64,000 nucleotides of DNA from positions 1,200,074 through 1,264,073 of the forward strand of contig NZ_VNJK01000001.1 of NCBI RefSeq assembly GCF_007786455.1, read 5' to 3'. Made by a program: the position numbers and the translations under genes. Origin of the DNA: Paenibacillus agilis. Its GTDB lineage: Bacteria; Bacillota; Bacilli; Paenibacillales; Paenibacillaceae. Positions 45,236 to 54,138 of this stretch are shown piece by piece (within the stretch, counting starts at the first letter, position 1; each line of letters starts with the position of its first letter). Below the pieces are notes generated by a model. It saw nothing but the letters and a program-made list of their open reading frames with translations, made no database searches and was not told where the DNA came from.

Positions 45236-45452
45236 AGACGAATTTGCAGAAGAAAATATACGTCTAGTACGTAAGTTGGTGGGTGAGGAGATTAAGGACG
45301 TAGATTTAACTAACAAAACCCACTATTAAACTAGGTGTAGTTGTATTTACAAAAAGTCATTTTACAAGCGTTTTGATCTTGATGAAAAATTTATTGATGT
45401 ATTTGCCTGTAGTTGTGGAGTGTGGGTAACAAATCAAATGAAATGTTGGTGA
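45207..45452 (+). pseudogene. Small gene with an in-frame stop; second half zinc-ribbon-like
   Basis: ATG 45207 lies 10 nt after AGGGAG and overlaps the Spo0E-like gene. It encodes 40 residues (MKLRLKYLRKDEFAEEN...) to a TAA at 45327. The same frame continues without further stop for 40 codons to TGA 45450, with CSC and ACSCGVWV cysteine pairs. It may be an 81-residue zinc-binding protein broken by a nonsense mutation, or a real 40-residue protein followed by a relic. Confidence 0.4.
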
Positions 45453-45585
45453 ATTAAGAGTATTTTACATTTATAAAATAATGATTTAGGCATAGAAAGG
45501 GGTGAGGCTAAATTTAAAATTGTATAATTGTGTGCCTGCAAAATCTAACATCAGACTGAAAATTAATGATGATAGGAGAGTTTGC

Positions 45586-45833
45586 ATGAAGCTAAAAAAA
45601 CTGCTAGTATCGTTTTAACAATCAATTTATCACGCTAGTTACTCCATCTTCGTTAGCAACTGCACAAAAAGCTCCTACTCAAGAAGCAGAAAACAGTTAC
45701 TCAATTGATAGTACCTCATCTGAGATTTCACCGACATCTTCCAGTGGAACTCTTACTTCTGAAGTATCTTTTTTACACCCGACTCCAACTGAATTTCGTA
45801 TATTTTATATCATCAACATTACTCATCATTAAC
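45586..45833 (+). pseudogene. Relic of a small secreted protein
   Basis: ATG 45586 follows AGGAG at 7 nt and starts a signal-peptide-like MKLKKLLVSF, then hits TAA. The rest of the signal and a Ser/Thr-rich mature part (ITLVTPSSLATAQKAPTQEA...) continue in a shifted frame to TAA near 45833. The following 45834-45979 contains another fragment without a start. Confidence 0.5.
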
Positions 45834-46011
45834 TTTATGTTAAATCAAAAAAGAATCATAAGCACACTTCAAAATACTACTCTAAAAGTCGATGATGTAA
45901 TAGCTGCATCAAAAATTACGAATTCAGCATTGCTGGTCGAACAGAAGACTAACTCTAATTTAATAAATCCTTATTTTTGAATTTCATTTTATATAAAATC
46001 GGAGGTAGAAC

Positions 46012-46560
46012 ATGAAGAACGCTATTTTAAAAAAATCCTTGGCAACACTTCTCTTACTATCTGTTGTATTACCCGCTACTGTATCTGCTACTCCAAATGA
46101 AATACACGAGAATCGTCAATTAACTGAAAGATTTAATGCGACTATTCAATATGTAAAAGGGTTGCCTCAATCTACTGAAAGTAACAACGATTTGTCTGGC
46201 AAAAATAATAGCACTCTATATGTGAATCCATTTGGTTCACTAGCCGTAGGTGAAAGTAAAGTTTCAAATGGCGTAGGAGCAGTAGTTGGTGCAGGAACTA
46301 CAAAGGGAAAGTGGATTACAACTGTAACCTCAGCAACTGCTTCTTTGTGGTATATAATGGTCTTTCAACAACCAGTACTAGTTTCTTCTGGCGATAAAGA
46401 TATCTCAATAGGCTTTGGAACGGCAATCTCACACGTCAGTGCCTTTCAACCCCAAATTGGGCGTCATGAGACAGTAACTATTCACACGGCAACACATGAT
46501 GGTGTTTTATATGAACAGAGAACAGCCGCTGGAGTATTTTACGGTGGAAAACCTATTTAA
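46012..46560 (+). CDS. Secreted protein of unknown function
   Basis: 182 residues. The signal peptide is MKNAILKKSLATLLLLSVVL with cleavage near TVSA-TP. The mature part is rich in Gly, Ser, Thr and Val (NGVGAVVGAGTTKGKWITT) and looks beta-rich; no cysteine is present. CGGAGG precedes the ATG. It is intact in a region of broken genes. Family unknown. Confidence 0.65.
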   Translation: MKNAILKKSLATLLLLSVVLPATVSATPNEIHENRQLTERFNATIQYVKGLPQSTESNNDLSGKNNSTLYVNPFGSLAVGESKVSNGVGAVVGAGTTKGKWITTVTSATASLWYIMVFQQPVLVSSGDKDISIGFGTAISHVSAFQPQIGRHETVTIHTATHDGVLYEQRTAAGVFYGGKPI

Positions 46561-46573
46561 CTAATTTAAGTGT

Positions 46574-46623
46574 AATAGAACATATATATGGTAATTTTCA
46601 TTGTCATATATATGTTCTATTTA
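46574..46623. terminator. Long hairpin between the two secreted/anchored protein genes
   Basis: A perfect 17-bp inverted repeat AATAGAACATATATATG / CATATATATGTTCTATT with a 14-nt loop; only a short T tail follows. Confidence 0.65.
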
Positions 46624-46645
46624 AAAACATATAGAGGTATAATCA

Positions 46646-47695
46646 ATGTCACATATTAAGAAAATTACAATAATAATTCTATTAGTCTCTTTTGTTTTAA
46701 TCACGAGTGTTGTGATATTAAATTTCAATACTATAAATCAGTATGATAACAAAATTATTTCTGTTTCAGAAGGAAAAGTACTGAAAAACCAACATGTTCT
46801 ATTATCCAAGGCAGAAAAGGTGGTTCATAATCCAAAAATGTTTACATACTCTCATAAATTTCAAATAGATAAGAGCCTAGAAAAGAAAATAAATTTGCCC
46901 GGTGGAGATGCATACTCTTACTACGTAAATTATAAGGAAAGTAATATAATTAAGGGTGAGTTTGTTGTTGATACGAGATTAGATGGAGGGGAAATTAACC
47001 TAATATTCCTTCAAGGGAACAAAACAGCTCTAGTAAGAACGCCTTCGGACAGTAATTGGTATTCTTCAGTCTCTATCAATTATAAAGATAAAGCCACAAC
47101 GATTATTCCCTTAGAGTTAATGTGGGATAGCGAAGGTGATGAGGATCTAACTGTAATACCTATTAGCCCAAATAAACATTATGACGGCTCATATTTAGCT
47201 ATATCAAGATTTGTGGTGTTAAATCCTAATGTACCTTATGATGAACATAGTATTTTAAGCGATCTAGAAATAGAAGAAAGTCTTTTAAACGATAAAAAGA
47301 TTAATGTTTATCCTTTCCCAAAATTTTATGACGAGAAGAAGCAAGAAATAGAGATTCAAAATGAAAACGGCCAATTTTTCATTAATAGCTTACCTCACAA
47401 GTTAATACTAGGGGCAATCTCTTTTAATACAAAAGTTGATATATTGATTATAGATCAGAATGGAAAAATTGAAGAAACATTAAGAGATATTAATATTGTA
47501 AAAGGAAATATAACAGACATTAATCTAAGTGATTCCCTGTTGACTAAAATTAATGATTCAAATAACAAATACTATGCACTAATAACTAACAACAGAAATC
47601 GCAAGATTTTGTACGATATGAATGGAATTAATGAACTTAATCAGCCATTCCCAACCTCATTTAACTTGATAATAGAGTTTTATAAGACGAAATAA
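46646..47695 (+). CDS. Membrane-anchored extracellular protein of unknown function
   Basis: 349 residues: one N-terminal hydrophobic segment (about 5-27, ITIIILLVSFVLITSVVIL) and a hydrophilic, AT-rich-coded extracellular part of about 320 residues without cysteines or recognised motifs. Lys/Ile/Asn-rich codon use differs from the chromosome core and suggests transfer. The following 47696-47951 contains no supportable gene. Confidence 0.6.
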   Translation: MSHIKKITIIILLVSFVLITSVVILNFNTINQYDNKIISVSEGKVLKNQHVLLSKAEKVVHNPKMFTYSHKFQIDKSLEKKINLPGGDAYSYYVNYKESNIIKGEFVVDTRLDGGEINLIFLQGNKTALVRTPSDSNWYSSVSINYKDKATTIIPLELMWDSEGDEDLTVIPISPNKHYDGSYLAISRFVVLNPNVPYDEHSILSDLEIEESLLNDKKINVYPFPKFYDEKKQEIEIQNENGQFFINSLPHKLILGAISFNTKVDILIIDQNGKIEETLRDINIVKGNITDINLSDSLLTKINDSNNKYYALITNNRNRKILYDMNGINELNQPFPTSFNLIIEFYKTK

Positions 47696-47951
47696 AATTA
47701 TCGTGAACAGCATCCATAGGGTAGTTTCGCCGTGGTGAACCGGATGAGGATACTATGACCTACATCAGTAATGACGTTTTTAGATATGTTTATCAGCACT
47801 TAAGGATACCCATTCTGGAACTGGAGACTCGATAATCAGCGTTATTTTTTTAATAACAACTTATAATGTTGTTACCAAAAACGTTCCACAGAGGTGTTGT
47901 AAACAGGTGGTGGACCGGATATTAATTTTAAAAGAAAAAAGGTGAGCGATA

Positions 47952-48463
47952 ATGACTGTAGAGAAGACGATAAATTCATTTCGTGAGCTATATGCACATG
48001 ATACACGTAAGATTCAATGTAACGAAGGATATGTGTATGATAGTGAACTTATATTTTGCGATCCATCCTCTGATAATGATATTTCTCTTCTACTAGAGTC
48101 ATACTCTCCTTTACCTGAAGATTATTTAAAATTCTTATCTAAAACTAATGGATTCAGACCATTTTCAAATGTTGAATGTTCTGGTGAAATTGAAATTTTC
48201 TCAATCGATGAAGTTATTAGCTCAAACGAACCTTTTGATACTGACACCAAGGTTATAGTTGCATGTGTTTATGACGATTATTTTATTATAGATACAGAAC
48301 AGTTGCTCAAGGGAAGAAAGACTACATGTATCTACTAGAAGGCATTAGTGATTTTGATAATGCACATTCTTTGTATTGCGATTTTTAAACATGGCTTGAT
48401 AGATTTGTAATGGCTCAAGGAAATAAATATTGGGCGTGGCGTGTAGAAGATCGTAAGTTCTAA
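47952..48463 (+). pseudogene. SMI1/KNR4 (SUKH) immunity-type gene with two frameshifts
   Basis: AAAGGTGAG precedes ATG 47952. The first frame gives LPEDYLKFLSKTNGFRPF and stops at 48338. The protein continues in a second frame (KKDYMYLLEGISDFDNAHSL) and again in a third (TWLDRFVMAQGNKYWAW) to TAA 48461. Together they match the SUKH fold including the C-terminal W-x-W end. SUKH proteins are immunity factors for polymorphic toxins; no intact toxin gene is seen beside it. Confidence 0.7.
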
Positions 48464-48578
48464 TAATGTTTGTATCCGTATCTAAGATAGCTGTATCAGG
48501 TAGAATTATTCGATTGTGCGTATGTAGCCTGGACTATGACCTGATGAATGACCCATCAATAATTTACTTTAAAAGCGT

Positions 48579-48615
48579 AAAGGAGCCTGTCATTTGATGA
48601 CAAGGCTCCTTTTAT
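48579..48615 (+). terminator. Rho-independent terminator
   Basis: AAAGGAGCCTGTCAT pairs with ATGACAAGGCTCCTTT (one bulge), followed by T residues. Confidence 0.8.
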
Positions 48616-48937
48616 TATTTTTTAGGTTAACGCTTCTACATTAATGCTTGCTGCTTATATGTGAACCAAAAAATATCAATGTAGTAAAATTACTTTCGTG
48701 TCGTGAAAATTTACTCTATATGATGCTGCAAGGAAATGTTATTCATACTTTGTTAGAATGTGATGTTTAGAAAACTGTACAGTATACCCCCTTCCTCTTG
48801 CGACCCAATTGATAATATAGGATTTTGTAATGAAATTCCATTCGCTACAGGAAACAGATAATCTAGCTGCACATAGAAGACATGATGGAAACCCAAACTA
48901 CTAAGGAAATGAAAATAAGTCAGTAGGCTGAAAGCAA

Positions 48938-49187
48938 GTGGAAGAAAAAGTGCTTCAATTATCTTTGTCAGAAGATGAGTCCTTAAAGCTGCTATCCTTA
49001 TTTAAAGGAAAGTAATAAAGATGCCATTTCACAGGTGTTTGATTTCTTTGAAAAAGATATCCTTTTCTAAGTAAGTTTATTGAAATGTCCATAGAAGACG
49101 CCATGCAGAGTGTAAAGATAGAGCTTATTGAGCTTTTGAAAAATGATAAGAAAGAAAAGATAAATGGTCACTATATCAGCCGATAAT
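48938..49187 (+). pseudogene. Possible relic of an HTH_16 / sigma-like gene
   Basis: Successive frames read VEEKVLQLSLSEDESLKLL, NKDAISQVFDFFEKDI, then LSKFIEMSIEDAMQSVKIEL and IELLKNDKK. Their order resembles the N-terminal helical domain of small phage- or conjugative-element sigma-like regulators, but at least two frameshifts and stops interrupt it. The assignment is tentative. 48616-48937 shows nothing clear. Confidence 0.35.
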
Positions 49188-49361
49188 GAATATAGTAAAA
49201 GCGCATATAAGGTCACTTCTGCCTTTTTAGGTATAAAAAGTACTTGATTTCTCATCTGAAATCCTCTTTGGATTTCGTGTGAGAGCCTGTAATTTAGTTA
49301 TTAGCTCAAAAGTTTGTGACGCCTTTAAAACAAATAAGTGCTGTGGGAACACCTTAACAAT

Positions 49362-49395
49362 AAAAACAGCCACTTAATTTTGTGGCTGTTTTTAT
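49362..49395. terminator. Bidirectional terminator
   Basis: AAAAACAGCCAC pairs with GTGGCTGTTTTT; T runs exist in both directions. It closes the minus-strand toxin-antitoxin pair. Confidence 0.85.
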
Positions 49396-49441
49396 TACTC
49401 TTCTATGTTTTTTACTTTTTAATGTTTTTTATTATTCTTTA

Positions 49442-49723
49442 TTATTTTTTATCTTCTTCATTAGTTATTAAATCGAGCCTTAAGCCCAGTGCTTTAGCTA
49501 TTATTTGAATCGTGTCTATTTTAGGAACAACCCGTGCATTTTCTATTCGAGCAATTGCAGATTGTTTTAGACCAGTCATTTGAGCCACTTTCTCTTGAGT
49601 TAATCCCAGTTCTTGACGTTTGTGAATTAATTTAGCTACTAAGTAAGCAGTGAATTCAAGTACATCTTTTTCATAGACTGGGATCGACGAAATGTTCTTC
49701 TTCACATCGTCCCATGTTTTCAT
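49442..49723 (-). CDS. higA: HigA-like antitoxin (XRE helix-turn-helix)
   Basis: 93 residues from ATG 49723 (GGAGG about 11 nt upstream). XRE domain about residues 35-90 (LTQEKVAQMTGLKQSAIARIE). It is encoded after a HigB-like toxin, the inverted order typical of HigBA. The 208-bp gap between toxin and antitoxin is unusually long and contains a second GGAGGTAA-N-ATGAAAA start region that runs into a stop after four codons. Confidence 0.8.
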   Translation of the reverse strand: MKTWDDVKKNISSIPVYEKDVLEFTAYLVAKLIHKRQELGLTQEKVAQMTGLKQSAIARIENARVVPKIDTIQIIAKALGLRLDLITNEEDKK

Positions 49724-49931
49724 AAAGTTTATTACCTCCATTTGTTTTTTTGATTCCCCTATAAGTATCACTATTCATATATTTTTCTATTTACCTGCTT
49801 TTCATAAACGTTACCTCCTATTATTTTTTTCTGATAAAATAATTTTTATTCGATTTCTCGTTCCAAGTCTTTGGACTTCCGAATTTATGTAGTACTAACC
49901 TCAATTGAGGGAGAGGGGGAAAAATCCCCTC

Positions 49932-50294
49932 TCAATACCCGTGACGTTTCATCCAATCATCCATTTCATGTTTTGCTTTTTTAATTTCTTGAACGGGTGT
50001 TTTCCTTCCTTCCTTCCTAAAAGTATGTAGAAGAATAATATGATTCCCATTCCACACAAAGAAAAACACCCTATGGCTATCTGGTCGCATTTCCCAAAGC
50101 TTACCTTCGATTTGCTTAGTGAACTTTTCCCCAGATCGTGTCCCATTTTGTTTAAGAAGATCAACGGTATACATGACTTTTTTAAGTAATGTTCTTGCTT
50201 TCTTATCCGCTGAAGCCTTCTTATTAAGCTCATACATGAAATCTTCCATCGGACAATTTCCACGGGCATCTTCGTACAACATAATCTTGTACAC
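49932..50294 (-). CDS. higB: HigB-like toxin (phage Gp49 / RelE superfamily)
   Basis: 120 residues from GTG 50294, 7 nt after AAGGGG. Family motifs: GEKFTKQIEGKLWEMRPD, RVFFFVWNGNHIILLHTF and the C-terminal helix EIKKAKHEMDDWM. Members cut mRNA at the ribosome. The gene appears intact. It lies directly downstream of a palindromic operator-promoter. Confidence 0.85.
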   Translation of the reverse strand: MYKIMLYEDARGNCPMEDFMYELNKKASADKKARTLLKKVMYTVDLLKQNGTRSGEKFTKQIEGKLWEMRPDSHRVFFFVWNGNHIILLHTFRKEGRKTPVQEIKKAKHEMDDWMKRHGY

Positions 50295-50326
50295 CGGAAT
50301 GCCCCTTTCAATTATTCGTTAACGTA

Positions 50327-50350
50327 AATTATAACACAAATGTTATAATT
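50327..50350. promoter_or_regulatory. 24-bp palindromic operator over the higBA promoter
   Basis: A perfect inverted repeat, half-site AATTATAACA and 4-nt centre CAAA. On the minus strand it overlaps a TATAAT -10 box with TTGATC 18 bp upstream. HigA antitoxins bind such palindromes for autoregulation. Confidence 0.7.
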
Positions 50351-50754
50351 GGATCAAGAAAGTTATAAAGTTTAAAGATACGTATGAAATTTTGAAGCAG
50401 TTTGGTCATATAAAAGTGAAAACAAAACTCCTTTTAAATGCTGAAACTGCTAAAATCAATTGAATACAAACAAACTTAACGAAAAGAAACCTCCATTGAC
50501 CGATTTGGGCGTAATAACGAATATAAGTAGAACAAGAAATTCAAAGTTGACAACGATTTGGCTTGATTCTAGTTGATGAAGCCAAATTGCTTCAAGTTCC
50601 TCATGGTCAAAATTAATTATGATTGATGAACTGGAAAAATAAGAATTAGGAGTCTCTTAACTGTATTTCTATAGAAGATTTTTAATGTCAAGACACATCA
50701 CCTACGTTATATTTGGATTTAATAGTAGTGATTTTAAATTATTGGAGGCAACGG
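50351..50754. other. Intergenic stretch with gene debris
   Basis: About 400 bp without an intact gene. A short open segment (KFKDTYEILKQFGHIKVKTK) near 50370-50460 has no start and soon stops. No promoter, repeat or RNA structure stood out. Confidence 0.4.
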
Positions 50755-51060
50755 ATGAATAAGATAGTTAACCTTCTCAAAGAAAGTATATAGGATTTGT
50801 TGGAAGATAATATCAAGATCGCAATTACAGCTCTAATCATAATTTTGGCAACATTCGGAACTTCATTTTTTACAAATTTCAAAAATTATGAACTAACGTG
50901 TAACTTACCAATAGTGATAGGTGTAGTAGCTTTAATAATGATATTGGTACTTGTTATATTTCAAATTTCTAAACGGAATAAAGCATTGAAAAAAGAGAAC
51001 TATGAGTTGCAGTATCCTGTAAACTCAAACGTCAATAAATTCACTAAGGTGATATTGTAA
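50755..51060 (+). pseudogene. Small membrane protein gene with an in-frame TAG
   Basis: ATG 50755 follows GGAGG at 7-8 nt and encodes MNKIVNLLKESI, then TAG at codon 13. The same frame continues as DLLEDNIKIAITALIIILAT... to TAA 51058: two membrane segments and a charged tail. Translation could restart at TTG 50797. Downstream to 51291 are two further open pieces in other frames (IRKIEAENSEAKM and INFTPEELLTSDETKEALK), separated by a run of seven G, so a second gene here is probably frameshifted as well. Confidence 0.45.
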
Positions 51061-51291
51061 TTCGTAAAATAGAAGCAGAGAACTCAGAAGCTAAAATGTT
51101 AAGTATCGTAAATATAACAAGATCAGGGATTGAATGCAGGGAAATGGGGGGGTCAAATTATAAACTTCACTCCTGAAGAATTATTGACCAGCGACGAAAC
51201 AAAGGAAGCATTGAAGAATTCAAGATTACGTAAAACAGAATTAATAAAGAAAGTAAATAGACGAAGAGGTTCACGTGGATTTGAGTTTTAG

Positions 51292-51703
51292 GGTATGCTC
51301 AGTTTTTTATGTTTAAGAAAAGGGAAAAAAAATTTTTCTATTCAGATTTAAAATGCATCGTTTAAGCGAAGGTTTGACGCAATAAATTATACGAAACAAT
51401 ACAGTATGATATGCAAAGTTAAGATGCCTTGTATGGTTACTAATTTTAAAGATGTAAAACTTAGGAAATTCAACCGAAATCAATATTTAATAAATGAAAT
51501 AATACAATAGTTAAAGAGAGGGAATAGTTAGCTGAAATGTTCTAAGGAATTCAATACCGAATGAAGTAGATATAACATTTAAGGAGTTATATATTTGTGG
51601 GGGTTAGTAAATTTATTCCTGTTTTCCAATATGCATGTGAAGTATAATGTTTGAAGGTAGTCTATGTTAGTAATGCGTCTTTCCTAGGTGAGGAGGGTGT
51701 TTT
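51292..51703. other. Upstream region of the two-gene nuclease operon
   Basis: About 410 bp, very AT-rich, with no supportable gene. I found no promoter close to consensus. The ribosome site GAGGAGGG of the next gene lies at its 3' end. Confidence 0.4.
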
Positions 51704-52999
51704 ATGGAAAATTCGTTTATTATCCGACAGGATATCGCTAGTAGTATCAATGCTGGACAATTTAGATTTTTTGCAAAGAATAATCAAATACAACACCAAG
51801 GAAATAAGAATAATCTTTTGCGAAATATTACGCTTTCAGTAAATGAAGGACAGGTTAATGAAGAGGTCGTACGAGAATTCTTTAGAGAACAACTATGGTA
51901 TGGGAAAAATAAACATAACTTTTATATTGAATTAGACAGTGAATCTTTAGAGACCTTTAAATATAAGGAATCGATAGATGAATATTTAACAAGTAGAGGG
52001 CTAGGTCAATTTAATAATATAGATACAATTCATTTTCCAGAGAGTATTACTTTATCTAGATTCGAATATGAAGTTGATCAATTTGATAGTAGTACGATTA
52101 GTAAGATATATGTTGGATTTATTGAGAAAAATTACATACAGAAGTTAGGGAATGGAACAGCTATGTTCACACCTGTAAATACATATGTATGTTGTGAAAT
52201 AGACTTGGTCACTAACACATTATTACTTAGAATACGGTCAAGATCACAATTGAAAAATAATCAGAACGTAGAAGATAAAGCGATTAGTGTAAACTCAATT
52301 GCCAAACAGTATATGGATCTTATCAGTTCGGATTTTGGTTTATTATATTTGGATAGTGGCTCAGAAGAGATTAAGAATAAAATGTATAAAATTGAAAAGG
52401 AACTCACAAATTTTATAGAACTTCAAATTCTGCCTAAAGTGCTTGAACATATAAATCTCATTAGTGATTTCACAAAGGAAATTGCTAATAAATTAGAACT
52501 AAAGAGCAATCAAGATCCTATAAATTTAGTGGAACGAATCGTGGGATTGTTAGAAAGAGGTTTAATTGTACAAAATGAAGGGGTAGTTGAGCGGTATTTT
52601 GAAGGAAAGTTAGGTTATGTTAGCAAGTTTGACTTCCGTGATGACAGAGGTGGACGTATTCAAGCTCGAACTGAGCAGCGTAGAAAACCAATTCAGACTT
52701 CTGATATTTTCTTTGATACAAAGGAAACAATAAATGAAGTACAATTGCTTGATAGTATATGGATTATTTGGTTTAAAGAGCTTGATACTGCTATTGATGA
52801 ACCTTTGCTGGAAGCTGAATACAGTGTTGAGGATAATGAAGTTGAGATTGTTGAGGACACAATTGAAGATCAAAAAAAGGTAGCCAGAATAGATACTCGT
52901 ATAAATGCTTTTAAAGGTTTTTACAAAATTGAGTTTAAACGTTATTTACTAAAGGAGGAGTACAATCATGTACTTTCCCTCATTAATTCGTTTACGTGA
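51704..52999 (+). CDS. Unknown protein, first gene of a putative defence operon
   Basis: 431 residues, intact, 8 nt after GAGGAGGG. No signal peptide or membrane segment. The N half is mixed alpha/beta (for example NFYIELDSESLETFKY and KIYVGFIEKNYIQK); residues about 225-310 are helical; the last 100 residues include a strongly acidic stretch (EYSVEDNEVEIVEDTIED). I do not recognise a family. It overlaps the next gene by 32 bp, so the two are translated together and probably form a complex or functional pair. Confidence 0.7.
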   Translation: MENSFIIRQDIASSINAGQFRFFAKNNQIQHQGNKNNLLRNITLSVNEGQVNEEVVREFFREQLWYGKNKHNFYIELDSESLETFKYKESIDEYLTSRGLGQFNNIDTIHFPESITLSRFEYEVDQFDSSTISKIYVGFIEKNYIQKLGNGTAMFTPVNTYVCCEIDLVTNTLLLRIRSRSQLKNNQNVEDKAISVNSIAKQYMDLISSDFGLLYLDSGSEEIKNKMYKIEKELTNFIELQILPKVLEHINLISDFTKEIANKLELKSNQDPINLVERIVGLLERGLIVQNEGVVERYFEGKLGYVSKFDFRDDRGGRIQARTEQRRKPIQTSDIFFDTKETINEVQLLDSIWIIWFKELDTAIDEPLLEAEYSVEDNEVEIVEDTIEDQKKVARIDTRINAFKGFYKIEFKRYLLKEEYNHVLSLINSFT

Positions 53000-54092
53000 G
53001 TATGAATTTGATTTACAGGTAATTGAACAATTCGATTACTGGTTAAGTAAATTAAGTGGCGAAAAGAGAAAAAGAATTCGTCCCTCAAGATTCGCTGTTG
53101 ATATGGGAGTAGATTTTAATCTTGCTAATGAAATATTTAGTATTTCTACGGTTAAATTAAAATTATTTAGTATTAATTATGAGATCTATTGTCCTGACTG
53201 CTCGCATGAGTTAGCATTCATAGCTAATTCATTGGAGCAAATACCATCCGAATTGCGTTGTTATGAATGTGAAGAGAAGTTCGAGCCAATAGAGCATATT
53301 GAGTATATTCAATTGACATTTAATCTTATACATAAGCCTAATCCTACTGAGCCTAAAAAAAGATACAATGGATTGTATGATATTTTAAAGCCTATAAAGC
53401 CGAAGAAATCTGTAGAATTTGTAAAAGAAGTTCATGATGTAGAACCTAAAGAACCTCCTAAAGTTTCAGTTAGTGCAAAAGATTTCCTTTCAAATGATTT
53501 AGGAAGAGAGGAAATAGATAATACATTGTTCAAACCAAGATGGGAAGAATTTGATCAAGCTTTTGAAAGGTTGGTTAACAGTTTTGATGAAGGTGTAAGT
53601 ACAGAAGAAAAAGGAAAGGCACTTGAAGATATAAGTTGTTTGCTTTTGTCATTTATAACCTTTTTTAGAGTTGATCCTACTGTCCACACTCAGTCAAATC
53701 AGATTGACGTAACAGTGACTTTATTGCCATATCTTAAGTTGATAGAGTTACCGATACTTATATCGATGGGGAGAAGAGTAATTTGTGAATGTAAAAATGA
53801 AGATAACAATGTTCCAAGTCTATGGGTGGATAAGTTAGCCGGCGGAATAGATAAGATTGATCATTGTAAAACGGGGATTATTTTTTCAAGAAAACACTTT
53901 TCTGGGGATGAGTGGAAGCACGCTAAAGCTAGCCAAATTGAATATGCCAGGTTAAAGAAATATATATTAAGTATTTCAATAGAAGATTTTGAACACATTA
54001 AAAGTAATAGAACTAATTTTTTGTACTATTTAGATGATAAGTTAGAGGATCTAGAAATGCGTATTTTAAGAAGAGAAAGGCCTAGTGGATAA
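52968..54092 (+). CDS. Zinc-ribbon plus PD-(D/E)XK-like nuclease, second gene of a putative defence operon
   Basis: 374 residues behind AAAGGAGGAG. Cys75/78 (CPDC) and Cys98/101 (CYEC) form a zinc ribbon. After a Pro/Lys linker (about 125-170) comes a nuclease-like domain: Glu220 in KALEDI, Asp247 in QSNQIDVTV, Glu274-x-Lys276 in ICECKN, then a Mrr-like helix (WVDKLAGGIDKI) and the strand GIIFSR. This spacing fits the E...D...ExK core of restriction endonuclease-like enzymes. No toxin-immunity or phage structural link is seen. A terminator follows. Confidence 0.72.
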   Translation: MYFPSLIRLREYEFDLQVIEQFDYWLSKLSGEKRKRIRPSRFAVDMGVDFNLANEIFSISTVKLKLFSINYEIYCPDCSHELAFIANSLEQIPSELRCYECEEKFEPIEHIEYIQLTFNLIHKPNPTEPKKRYNGLYDILKPIKPKKSVEFVKEVHDVEPKEPPKVSVSAKDFLSNDLGREEIDNTLFKPRWEEFDQAFERLVNSFDEGVSTEEKGKALEDISCLLLSFITFFRVDPTVHTQSNQIDVTVTLLPYLKLIELPILISMGRRVICECKNEDNNVPSLWVDKLAGGIDKIDHCKTGIIFSRKHFSGDEWKHAKASQIEYARLKKYILSISIEDFEHIKSNRTNFLYYLDDKLEDLEMRILRRERPSG

Positions 54093-54109
54093 AGTGAATC
54101 TATATATAA

Positions 54110-54138
54110 AGACTAGGCGGCATACCGCCTAGTCTATT
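54110..54138 (+). terminator. Terminator after the nuclease operon
   Basis: AGACTAGGCGG pairs perfectly with CCGCCTAGTCT around CATA, followed by ATTTA. Confidence 0.8.

Noticed and set aside
45705-45980. A 91-codon ORF
   Set aside because: No plausible ribosome site; it crosses the frames of the secreted-protein relic and has no recognisable content.
49949-50311. A second ORF of 120 codons overlapping higB
   Set aside because: It is the shifted frame of the HigB toxin gene, which has clear family motifs, a ribosome site and an operator.
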